Positions 1 through 6,108 of a DNA stretch of 11,711 bases are shown here, one piece after another; the first letter of the stretch is position 1, and each line of letters starts with the position of its first letter. This DNA comes from CAZYMF01 sp964648215 (GTDB lineage Bacteria > Desulfobacterota > Binatia > HRBIN30 > JACQVA1), in the NCBI GenBank assembly GCA_964648215.1, contig CAZYMF010000160.1:1-11711 (forward strand). The letters run 5' to 3'. Under the pieces are notes generated by a model that was not told the DNA's origin, did no database searches, and was given only the letters and a program-made list of their open reading frames with translations. A program made the position numbers and the translations under genes.

Positions 1-282
1 TCCTTCGGCGGCGGCCAGGTGGACATCACCAACGGCAAGTTCGTCTTCTCCGCCAGCGAGGCCTACCTGATCGAGAACGGCCAGATCACACGGCCGGTCA
101 AGGGAGCGACGCTGATCGGCAGCGGCCCCGAGGCGCTCAAGCGGGTCAGCCTGGTCGGCAACGACCTCCAGCTCGACGAGGGCGTCGGCACCTGCGGCAA
201 GGACGGCCAATCGGTTCCCGTCGGCGTCGGCTTGCCGACCATCCGCATCGACGGCATCACCGTCGGCGGCACGCGCGCCTGA
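1..282 (+). CDS. tldD: TldD metalloprotease, C-terminal end (5' truncated by window)
   Basis: The open frame enters from the left edge and gives 93 residues before TGA. TldD is the zinc-dependent, catalytic half of the cytosolic TldD/TldE protease, which degrades unfolded peptides and trims the leaders of some ribosomally made peptides in enterobacteria. The visible part is its conserved C-terminus: FSASEAYLIENG, then RPVKGATLIG, then a GTCGKDGQS loop and a closing VGGT. The cysteine of GTCGKDGQ (codon 193-195) corresponds to the third zinc ligand of E. coli TldD. The HExxxH ligands lie upstream, outside the window. tldE follows after 19 bases, the usual pairing. The real start is not in the window; the GTG at 19 is internal. 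Identification is firm from these motifs. Confidence 0.95.
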   Translation, partial: SFGGGQVDITNGKFVFSASEAYLIENGQITRPVKGATLIGSGPEALKRVSLVGNDLQLDEGVGTCGKDGQSVPVGVGLPTIRIDGITVGGTRA

Positions 283-301
283 TCGCCACCCGGAGAATCC
301 C

Positions 302-1654
302 ATGAGACCACAGCCGCTCGAGGAAATCGCCGAGCTTCTGCTCGCCGCCGCCAAGCGGCACGGCGCGACGGCGGCCGACGTCGTCGTCGCCGAGGGCGAC
401 TCACTCTCCGTGGGCGTGCGTCTCGGCGAGGTCGAGAAGCTCAAGCAGTCGCGCGCCAAGCACCTGGGGCTGCGCGTGTTCACCGGACAATCGACCGCCA
501 TCTCGGCCACCGCCGACTTCAGCCGCGACGCCTTGACCAAGCTGGCCGAGGAGACCTGCGCCCTGGCGCGCGTCACCGCGCCCGATCCGTTCGCCGGCCT
601 GCCGGCCAGCGGCGACCTGGCCCGTGAGATCCCCGACCTCGACCTCTACGACCCCGACGTGGAGACGATGACGCCGGAGCGTGGCATCGAGATGGCGCGC
701 GCCGCCGAAGCCGTCGCCCTGGGCGCCGACCCCCGCATCACCAACTCCGAGGGCGCGGAGTTCGGCTCCGGCTACGATCACGTCGTCTACGCCTCGAGCG
801 CCGGCTTCCTCGGCGGCTATCGCGACTCCGGCTTCTCGCTGTCGGTGGTGCCGATCGCCACCGAGAACGGCGGCATGCAACGCGACTACTGGTACTCCTC
901 GAGCCGCCGCCTCGGGGCCCTCGAGGCGGCCGAGGCGATCGGGCGCAAGGCGGCGCAGCGGACCCTGCGCCGCCTCGGCGCCCGCCAGGTCGAAACCTGC
1001 GAGGTGCCGGTCGTCTTCGACCCGGAGACGGCCGCCAGCCTGCTGCGTCACCTCGCCGGCGCCATCTCGGGCTACGCGCTGTACAAGGGGAGCTCGTTCC
1101 TGATCGGGCGTCTCGGGCAGCAGATCGCGCCGGCGTTCGTCAGCATCTACGACGACGGCACGCTGGCAGGCCGACTGGGATCGCGGCCGTTCGACGGCGA
1201 GGGCGTGGCCAGCCGCCGCAACGTCGTCGTCGAAAACGGCGTCCTGCGCAGCTACCTGTTCGACACCTACTCCGCGCGCAAGCTCGACGCCCGCACCACC
1301 GGCAACGCCAGCCGCAGCATCGCCGACGCCCCGCACGTGGGCACCACCAACCTGTTCCCGGCCGCCGGCCGGCTGTCGGCCGAGGAGATCGTGCGCGGCG
1401 TGCCGCGCGGGCTGTACGTCACCGAGCTGATCGGCATGGGGGTCAACCCGGTCACCGGCGACTACTCCCGCGGCGTCGTCGGCCAGTGGATCGTCGACGG
1501 CGAGCTCGCCCACCCGGTCGAGGAGATCACCATCGCCGGCAATCTGCTGGAGATGTACCGCAACATCGAGGCCCTCGGCAGCGACCTCGAGCTGCGGCAC
1601 TCGGTGTCGGCGCCGACGATCAAGATCGCCCGGATGACCGTAGCCGGGCGGTGA
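302..1654 (+). CDS. tldE: TldE/PmbA, non-catalytic partner of TldD
   Basis: This 450-residue protein has the full length usual for PmbA/TldE. TldE pairs with TldD to form the closed barrel protease, and lacks the HExxxH zinc motif itself; I see none here. Family motifs are present in order: an N-terminal substrate-channel domain (about 1-200), then FDGEG (298-302), a GDYSRGVVGQWI block (386-397) and HPVEEITIAGNL (404-415). The ATG is supported by GGAGA at 292-296, five bases upstream. The gene lies 19 bases after tldD, so the two are almost certainly co-transcribed. Its stop codon sits one base before a heptad repeat array that probably marks the end of this transcription unit. No RiPP precursor or modification enzyme is visible nearby, so a housekeeping proteolytic role is more likely than peptide maturation. 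Confidence 0.95.
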   Translation: MRPQPLEEIAELLLAAAKRHGATAADVVVAEGDSLSVGVRLGEVEKLKQSRAKHLGLRVFTGQSTAISATADFSRDALTKLAEETCALARVTAPDPFAGLPASGDLAREIPDLDLYDPDVETMTPERGIEMARAAEAVALGADPRITNSEGAEFGSGYDHVVYASSAGFLGGYRDSGFSLSVVPIATENGGMQRDYWYSSSRRLGALEAAEAIGRKAAQRTLRRLGARQVETCEVPVVFDPETAASLLRHLAGAISGYALYKGSSFLIGRLGQQIAPAFVSIYDDGTLAGRLGSRPFDGEGVASRRNVVVENGVLRSYLFDTYSARKLDARTTGNASRSIADAPHVGTTNLFPAAGRLSAEEIVRGVPRGLYVTELIGMGVNPVTGDYSRGVVGQWIVDGELAHPVEEITIAGNLLEMYRNIEALGSDLELRHSVSAPTIKIARMTVAGR

Positions 1655-1655
1655 A

Positions 1656-1745
1656 GCAAGCTGAAAGCTTGAAGCCAAAAGCTCAAAGCGAAAAGCCAGA
1701 AGGCCGATCCGGCTTTCAGCTTTTGGCTTTAAGCTTTCAACTTTA
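1656..1745. repeat. Heptanucleotide tandem array arranged as an inverted repeat
   Basis: The gap between tldE and rlpA is almost wholly made of 7-base units. On the left arm GC falls every seven bases: gcaagct, gaaagct, tgaagcc, aaaagct, caaagcg, aaaagcc and a degenerate agaaggc, starting at 1656, 1663, 1670, 1677, 1684, 1691 and 1698. The right arm carries the complementary phase: ggctttc, agctttt, ggcttta, agctttc and aacttta, starting at 1711, 1718, 1725, 1732 and 1739. The arms 1662-1683 and 1718-1739 pair at 21 of 22 positions, so the transcript could form a long hairpin around a cgatcc centre (1705-1710). The stretch is much richer in A and T than its surroundings. It may act as a two-way transcription terminator, or be a dispersed, possibly mobilised repeat; the sequence alone cannot decide. 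Confidence 0.85.
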
Positions 1746-1773
1746 TTGAAGATGCGCTATACGTCGACGCCGT

Positions 1774-2424
1774 ATGTGGCGGCGGGTGGTCGTTGTGGGA
1801 CTGGTGATGTCGCTGGCCGGCTGCGGGGTACGGCAGCCGCCGGCACCTGAGCCACCGGCGGGGACCGGCGGCGGGGTGCAGACCGGCATCGCCTCCTGGT
1901 ACGGCCCCGGCTTCCACGGTCACCCCACCTCCAGCGGTGAGATCTACGATCAGAACCAGCTCACCGCCGCCCATCAGACGCTGCCCCTGGGAACGCGCGT
2001 CGAGGTGACCAACCTGGACAACGGCCGCTCGGTCGAGGTGCGCATCAACGACCGCGGGCCCTTCGTCGACGGGCGCATCATCGACCTCTCCTATGCCGCG
2101 GCGCGCACGCTCGGCATGGTCGGTCCGGGCACCGTTCCCGTCCGGCTGGAGGTGCTCAACGGGTCGAGCCCCACCCTCGAAGCGGCGGCGTTCACCGTCC
2201 AGGTGGGCTCGTTCGCCGACCCCGACAACGCCAACCGGCTGAAGGCCTCGCTGGAGAAGCGGTTCGATCAGGTGCGTATCACGTCGCTGGACGGCAGCGG
2301 GCAGCGTTACTATCGCGTTCGCGTCGGCCACTTCGCCGATCGCGCCGATGCGGTCGCTCTGGCGCGGGCGGTGGCCCCGTTGGGGCTGCCGGCGATCATC
2401 GTGGAGGACGGGGTCGCCCCCTGA
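1774..2424 (+). CDS. rlpA: RlpA family septal lipoprotein with SPOR domain
   Basis: The product (216 residues) is a probable outer-membrane lipoprotein of the RlpA family. Some RlpA proteins are lytic transglycosylases that cut glycan strands lacking stem peptides at the division septum. A signal peptide ends in the lipobox LAGC with acylated Cys17. A Pro/Gly-rich linker follows, then the double-psi beta-barrel (about 38-128) opening with IASWYGPGFHG. Glu56, His67 (TAAHQTLPLGT) and Asp93 (NDRGPF) match the catalytic positions of the active P. aeruginosa enzyme, so activity is plausible. A SPOR domain (about 139-212) should bind denuded septal glycan. The start is the only reasonable ATG, because an in-frame TGA lies at 1747-1749. 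No Shine-Dalgarno sequence precedes it. A weak TATACG at 1758-1763 could be a -10 box, which would leave an almost leaderless message. Confidence 0.93.
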   Translation: MWRRVVVVGLVMSLAGCGVRQPPAPEPPAGTGGGVQTGIASWYGPGFHGHPTSSGEIYDQNQLTAAHQTLPLGTRVEVTNLDNGRSVEVRINDRGPFVDGRIIDLSYAAARTLGMVGPGTVPVRLEVLNGSSPTLEAAAFTVQVGSFADPDNANRLKASLEKRFDQVRITSLDGSGQRYYRVRVGHFADRADAVALARAVAPLGLPAIIVEDGVAP

Positions 2425-2443
2425 ACGCGGGCGCCGCCAAGCC

Positions 2444-3067
2444 GTGTCGGCACGATGGCTCCCCAGCATCGAGGCGATCTTCGTTCTGGCCGTCACGCTG
2501 CCCGCGGCACTGCTGACGCGCCAGCCAAGCCTGTGGTTTCTCGTCCCCTTTCTTCTGCTCACGCTGCTGCGGCGTGACTACGACGACTACGGGCTCAACC
2601 TCGACGCCTGGCGCCAGTGGGGCAATCTCCGCTTTCATCTGCTCAACATCGGCGGAGTGTTTCTGCCCTACGTCGTCGGGCACTGCCTCCTGGCGCGCTT
2701 TTGGTTCGGGCAGCATTTCTCCTTCGGATGGCCCGATCAGCTCCCCTGGCTGCTGATCGACCAACTGCTCGGCGTCGCGCTCCCCGAGGAGTTCTTCTTC
2801 CGCGGCTACCTGCAGTCCCGCCTCAACCGCTCCTTCGGGCGACCGTTCGAAGTGCTCGGTGCACGCTGCGGCCTGGGGCTGGTCGTCGCGGCGGCCCTCT
2901 TCGCCGCCTGCCACGTCCCGCTGGGAGGGCCGGCCCAGCTCATCGTCTTCTTCCCCGGGCTGTGGTATGGTTGGTTGCGTGAGCGGACCGACAGCGTGGT
3001 GGTGCCGACCGTCTACCACGCCGTCAGCAACGTGCTCCTGCGAGTGATGCTGTCGAGTCTGCGCTGA
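2444..3067 (+). CDS. CPBP family intramembrane glutamic protease
   Basis: From GTG at 2444 the product has 207 residues and several hydrophobic segments (about 8-24, 30-43, 66-88, 100-114, 142-158, 163-178 and 186-204). It carries the three signatures of CPBP (CAAX-protease/bacteriocin-processing) membrane proteases: EEFFFR (115-120) with the Glu pair and Arg, FAACH (153-157), and HAVSN (192-196). These would form the in-membrane catalytic site. Bacterial members act as bacteriocin immunity factors, prenyl-protein proteases or myxosortase-type sorting enzymes; nothing here fixes the substrate. The open frame extends back to an ATG at 2348, but that start would overlap rlpA by 77 bases. The GTG at 2444 leaves a 19-base gap. 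No clear ribosome binding site is seen, so coupling to rlpA translation is likely. Family call firm, start moderately sure. Confidence 0.88.
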   Translation: MSARWLPSIEAIFVLAVTLPAALLTRQPSLWFLVPFLLLTLLRRDYDDYGLNLDAWRQWGNLRFHLLNIGGVFLPYVVGHCLLARFWFGQHFSFGWPDQLPWLLIDQLLGVALPEEFFFRGYLQSRLNRSFGRPFEVLGARCGLGLVVAAALFAACHVPLGGPAQLIVFFPGLWYGWLRERTDSVVVPTVYHAVSNVLLRVMLSSLR

Positions 3068-3089
3068 CGCGATCTGGCCAGTCGCGTTA
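3065..3089 (+). terminator. Possible stem-loop after the CPBP protease gene
   Basis: The bases tgacgcga (3065-3072) and tcgcgtta (3082-3089) can pair as an eight-base stem with one G-T pair around a nine-base loop. The stem includes the stop codon of the protease gene. There is no run of T after it, so it is at best a weak or factor-assisted terminator. Confidence 0.3.
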
Positions 3090-3184
3090 CTGAATTAACG
3101 ATCAGCGCCCCTTCGGCACCCACTCTTCGTCGCGCGCTCTCGGCCGCTCGCAAGGTAGTGGCAGACGGAGCACGCACAGGCATC

Positions 3185-3200
3185 TGGCGTGCCAATTGCT
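3185..3200 (+). promoter_or_regulatory. Candidate sigma-54 (-24/-12) promoter of pilTU
   Basis: TGGCGTGCCAATTGCT matches the sigma-54 consensus TGGCACG-N4-TTGC with the invariant GG (3186-3187) and GC (3198-3199) at the exact spacing; the departures are in the less constrained middle bases. Transcription would begin near 3211, only a few bases before the ribosome binding site (3217-3227) and about 27 bases before the pilT ATG. This geometry makes a chance match less likely. It would place pilTU under an enhancer-binding activator; no clear activator site was recognised in 3090-3184. The match is seen directly; function is inferred. Confidence 0.6.
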
Positions 3201-3216
3201 TCGAGAGCGGGCACCT

Positions 3217-3227
3217 GAGGAAGGGGG
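3217..3227 (+). promoter_or_regulatory. Ribosome binding site fixing the pilT start
   Basis: A purine-rich GAGGAAGGGGG lies upstream of ATG 3238, with its last G ten bases before the start. It supports ATG 3238 over the in-frame TTG at 3196, which lies inside the -12 element of the promoter candidate and would add 14 residues foreign to PilT. Confidence 0.65.
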
Positions 3228-3237
3228 ATCGTCTCAT

Positions 3238-4347
3238 ATGGATATCACGCAGCTGCTCACCTTCGGGCACCAACAAGGCGCCTCCGACGTGCATCTGAGC
3301 GCCAACGAGCCGCCGATGTTGCGCATCCACGGGGACATGAAGCGACTGGAGCACCCCGCGCTGACCCGCGAGGAAGTTCATCACATGTGCTTCGACATCA
3401 TGTCGGACATGCTGCGCAAGACCTTCGACGAGACGCACGACGTCGACTTTTCGTTCGAGCTCGGTGACATCGCGCGCTTTCGTGTCAACGTCTTCCTCCA
3501 GCGCAAGGGCGAGGCGGCGGTGTTCCGCACCATTCCCTCGAAGGTCTTGACCATGGAGCAGCTCGGTCTGCCAGCGGTGATGCGGGAGATTTGCGACAAG
3601 GAAAAGGGGCTGGTGCTGGTCACCGGCCCGACCGGCTCGGGTAAGTCCACCAGCCTGGCCGCCATGATCGACTACATCAACGACAGCTACGAGGGTCATA
3701 TTCTGACCATCGAGGACCCGGTCGAGTTCGTCCACGAGTCGAAGAAATGTCTGATCAACCAGCGCGAGGTTGGGAGCCATACCCTGTCGTTTGCCAACGC
3801 GCTGCGCGGCGCCCTGCGTGAGGACCCCGACGTGATTCTGGTCGGCGAGATGCGCGACCTCGAGACGATTTCGCTGGCGTTGACGGCCGCCGAGACGGGC
3901 CACCTGGTGTTCGCCACCGTGCACACCTCGAGCGCGCCCAAGACGGTCGACCGCATCATCGACGTTTTTCCCGCCGCCCAGCAGGGTCAGATCCGCGCCA
4001 TGTTCGCCGAATCGATTCAGGCCGTCATCACCCAGACTCTTCTCAAGCAACGAGCGGGCGGCCGGGTCGCCGCGTTTGAGATCCTGATCGGCACCCCGGC
4101 CGTGCGCAACCTGATCCGTGAAGGCAAGATTCACCAACTGCCGTCGGCGATGCAGACGGGTCAAGCGGTCGGCATGCAAACCCTCGACATGGCGCTGGTC
4201 GAACTGGTCAAGAAGAACATGGTGACCGCGGAGGAAGCGCAGGCCCGCACTCTGACGCCGAACCTCTTCGGATCCAGCGGGGGGGACGGCCGCGGCGGCG
4301 CCGTGCCGCGTCCTCGCCCGGGGCTAACGACCGCGGGTCGGGCGTAG
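3238..4347 (+). CDS. pilT: PilT, type IV pilus retraction ATPase
   Basis: The 369-residue product is a hexameric cytoplasmic ATPase that powers pilus disassembly and so twitching motility. It begins MDITQLLTFG, the standard PilT N-terminus, followed by ASDVHLSA of the PAS-like N-domain. The secretion-ATPase core contains Walker A GPTGSGKS (130-137), the Asp box EDPVEF (160-164 region), Walker B DPDVILVGEMRD (196-207) and the His box ending FATVHT (225-230). AVRNLIRE (288-295) is the C-terminal motif specific to retraction ATPases, typically AIRNLIRE, which separates it from PilB-type assembly motors. The last ~28 residues are a Gly/Pro/Arg-rich tail without family conservation. pilU follows after seven bases. 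A strong ribosome binding site and a sigma-54-type promoter precede the gene. No pilB, pilC or pilA is present in the window. Confidence 0.96.
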   Translation: MDITQLLTFGHQQGASDVHLSANEPPMLRIHGDMKRLEHPALTREEVHHMCFDIMSDMLRKTFDETHDVDFSFELGDIARFRVNVFLQRKGEAAVFRTIPSKVLTMEQLGLPAVMREICDKEKGLVLVTGPTGSGKSTSLAAMIDYINDSYEGHILTIEDPVEFVHESKKCLINQREVGSHTLSFANALRGALREDPDVILVGEMRDLETISLALTAAETGHLVFATVHTSSAPKTVDRIIDVFPAAQQGQIRAMFAESIQAVITQTLLKQRAGGRVAAFEILIGTPAVRNLIREGKIHQLPSAMQTGQAVGMQTLDMALVELVKKNMVTAEEAQARTLTPNLFGSSGGDGRGGAVPRPRPGLTTAGRA

Positions 4348-4354
4348 TCTCGCG

Positions 4355-5539
4355 ATGGCCGACATTCGCACTCTGCTCAGCGAAATGGGCGCCCGCAACG
4401 CCTCCGATCTCTATCTGACGGCGGACAGCCCCCCCGTCCTCCGCATCGAGGGCGTCACCGAGCCGTTCGGGGACGAGGTGCTCGCCGCCCCCGAGGTGGA
4501 GGAGCTGGCGAACTCGTTGATGACCGAGAAGCAGCGCGCCACCTTCGAGGAGAAGCTCGAGATGAACCTGGCGCTCGCCTCCGGCCGCCTGGGACGTTTT
4601 CGCGTCAACGTCTTTCGGCAACGCGGCGCCGTCGGCGTGGTGGTCCGCCAGATCAAGGTGGAGATCCCCACCATCGACAGCCTCGGGCTACCGGAGGTCC
4701 TGAAGACGATCACGCTCAGCCGCCGCGGGCTGGTCCTGATCACCGGCGCCACCGGCTCCGGCAAATCGACCACCCTGGCCGCCATGATCGACCACCGCAA
4801 CGAAAACACCTGCGGTCACATCGTCACCATCGAGGACCCGATCGAGTTCGTTCACCCACACAAGCGCTGCCTGATGACGCAGCGCGAGGTGGGCTTCGAC
4901 ACGCTGTCGTTCAACGAGGCCCTGCGCAACACCCTGCGGCAGGCTCCCGACGCGATTCTGATCGGCGAGGTCCGCGATCTGGAAACCATGGAGGCCGCCA
5001 TCACCTTCGCCGAGACCGGCCACCTGTGTCTGGCGACGCTGCACTCCAACAACGCCAACCAGGCCATCGAACGGGTGATGAACTTCTTTCCCGAGAACCG
5101 CCACCCGGAGATCTTCCTGCAGCTGTCGCTCAACCTGCGTGCCATCGTCTCGCAGCGGCTGGTGCAGGGGGTCAACCTCAAGCGAGTCGCCGCGCTCGAA
5201 ATCCTCATCGACACGCCGCGCGTGAAGGACCTCATCAAGAAGGGCGAGGTCGACACCCTCAAGGAGGCGATGCAGCAGAGCACGCTCGAAGGCGGGCAGA
5301 CCTTCGACCAGGCGATCTTCGATCTCTACGCCTGCGGGCGCATCACCGAGGAGCAGGCGCTGGCCAACGCCGACAGTGCCAACAACCTGCGCATCCGCAT
5401 CAAGAACCTCGACCTGCAGAACGCCGGCAAGGCCGAGGCCGGCGGGCACAAGCCCGGGCACAGGCCCAGCCCCCAGGCCGACGCCGACGCGCTGCGGATC
5501 GAAGGCGTGGCGCCGGGCGGCACCTTGCGCCGCCTCTGA
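4355..5539 (+). CDS. pilU: PilU-type accessory retraction ATPase
   Basis: A 394-residue paralogue of the preceding pilT. PilU works with PilT to give high retraction force and usually cannot drive retraction alone. Motifs: ASDLYLTA (16-23), Walker A GATGSGKS (131-138), EDPIEF (160-165), Walker B DAILIGEVRD (199-208), and a His box ending LATLHS (226-231). In place of the PilT motif it has PRVKDLIKKGE (288-298). It then has the PilU-like series LKEAM, GQTFDQAIFDLY (314-325) and ADSANNLRIRIK (339-350), which supports PilU over a second PilT. The last ~40 residues (355-394) form a Gly/Pro/His-rich tail that contains a 12-base tandem duplication. No clear ribosome binding site precedes the ATG seven bases after pilT, so coupled translation is likely. 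The stop codon is three bases from that of the convergent neighbour. Confidence 0.92.
   Translation: MADIRTLLSEMGARNASDLYLTADSPPVLRIEGVTEPFGDEVLAAPEVEELANSLMTEKQRATFEEKLEMNLALASGRLGRFRVNVFRQRGAVGVVVRQIKVEIPTIDSLGLPEVLKTITLSRRGLVLITGATGSGKSTTLAAMIDHRNENTCGHIVTIEDPIEFVHPHKRCLMTQREVGFDTLSFNEALRNTLRQAPDAILIGEVRDLETMEAAITFAETGHLCLATLHSNNANQAIERVMNFFPENRHPEIFLQLSLNLRAIVSQRLVQGVNLKRVAALEILIDTPRVKDLIKKGEVDTLKEAMQQSTLEGGQTFDQAIFDLYACGRITEEQALANADSANNLRIRIKNLDLQNAGKAEAGGHKPGHRPSPQADADALRIEGVAPGGTLRRL
5443..5466 (+). repeat. 12-base tandem duplication in the pilU tail
   Basis: The unit cgggcacaagcc (5443-5454) is followed directly by cgggcacaggcc (5455-5466), with one mismatch. It encodes the repeated GHKP/GHRP in the disordered C-terminal extension of PilU and looks like a recent slippage duplication. 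Confidence 0.75.
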
Positions 5540-5546
5540 GGCTCAG
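5536..5546. other. Palindrome holding both convergent stop codons
   Basis: CTGAGGCTCAG is a perfect 11-base palindrome around one central base. It contains the TGA of pilU (5537-5539) and the TGA of the opposite gene (5543-5545). Just upstream, ggcggc (5516-5521) and gccgcc (5529-5534) could form a second small stem inside the pilU end. There is no T run on either strand, so no ordinary intrinsic terminator separates the converging transcripts. Confidence 0.5.
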
Positions 5547-6094
5547 CCGGCGCGCTGCATCAGCAGGCGCTTGGCGCTGGAGGAGATCGCGGACGAGATG
5601 TTCTTGCTCTTCGCCAGCAGGCGCAGCTCGCGCTCGTTGAGGGTGCCGACGAAACGCAGCGCGACCGCCACCGGCGTCTTCGGGTTGGTCACCAGGCCCG
5701 CCCGCACCTGCGGGTGGTGCGACCACTCCCGGTGCTCGCCGATGATGCGCAGGATCTCGGCGTCGAGGTTGCGGTTGCGGGCGATCGCGACGACCTCGTC
5801 GTCGGTGATGCGCGGGTTCTGCAGCACGAAGCGCGCGACCATGCGCGTGGGGTCGCGGATCAGGATGTTGCGCGCGTCGCGGTTGCCCCTGAGCGCCAGC
5901 TTGAGCTTCTCCCCCACCGTCATCTTCAGGATGTAGTAGTAGAGGCTGTGATCGCCCTCGCCCTCGTCCGGAGCCGGAGCCTTTGCCGGCTCCGGCTCCT
6001 CGATCAGCTCCGGCGGCAGCTGGTAGGGATCGGTGCCGCGGTCGATCTGCTCGACCAGCTCGGCCACCTGCTCGGGTGTCAGCTCGTCACTCAC
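5543..6094 (-). CDS. Conserved small protein with helical HEAT/LRV-like repeats, function unknown
   Basis: This 183-residue soluble protein has no signal peptide or membrane segment. An acidic, Pro-rich N-terminal tail (about 1-48) leads to LYYYILKMTVGEKLKLALRG (51-70). A repeated two-helix pattern follows, with turns at GN (70-71), NP (93-94) and NPKTP (137-141), then a last KSKNISSAI segment (162-170). This layout resembles leucine-rich-variant or HEAT-type repeats, which bind proteins or nucleic acids. I recall similar proteins as unnamed conserved genes in deltaproteobacteria but cannot give a function. It starts with GTG, 13 bases after the EF-G-like gene, with a ribosome binding site overlapping that gene's stop codon, so it should be translated along with that factor. 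A role linked to the EF-G-like protein is only a guess from position. Confidence 0.85.
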   Translation of the reverse strand: MSDELTPEQVAELVEQIDRGTDPYQLPPELIEEPEPAKAPAPDEGEGDHSLYYYILKMTVGEKLKLALRGNRDARNILIRDPTRMVARFVLQNPRITDDEVVAIARNRNLDAEILRIIGEHREWSHHPQVRAGLVTNPKTPVAVALRFVGTLNERELRLLAKSKNISSAISSSAKRLLMQRAG

Positions 6095-6100
6095 CGGTGC

Positions 6101-6108
6101 TCACCTCT
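6101..6108 (-). promoter_or_regulatory. Ribosome binding site overlapping the EF-G-like stop codon
   Basis: Reading the minus strand, AGAGGTGA (6108 down to 6101) begins on the last base of the upstream TGA and lies seven bases before the GTG start at 6094. It supports the GTG start and suggests translational coupling of the two genes. Confidence 0.65.

Noticed and set aside
1..1654. A RiPP maturation cluster around TldD/TldE
   Set aside because: No short precursor, YcaO, radical SAM or transporter gene is present; the pair is followed by unrelated cell-wall and pilus genes.
2348..2443. Upstream ATG for the CPBP protease
   Set aside because: It would overlap rlpA by 77 bases in another frame and give an Arg/Trp-rich leader typical of a shadow reading of the SPOR domain.
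3196..3237. Upstream TTG start extending pilT by 14 residues
   Set aside because: The extension is foreign to PilT, whose N-terminus MDITQLL matches at 3238; a strong ribosome binding site precedes 3238, and the TTG is inside the promoter candidate.
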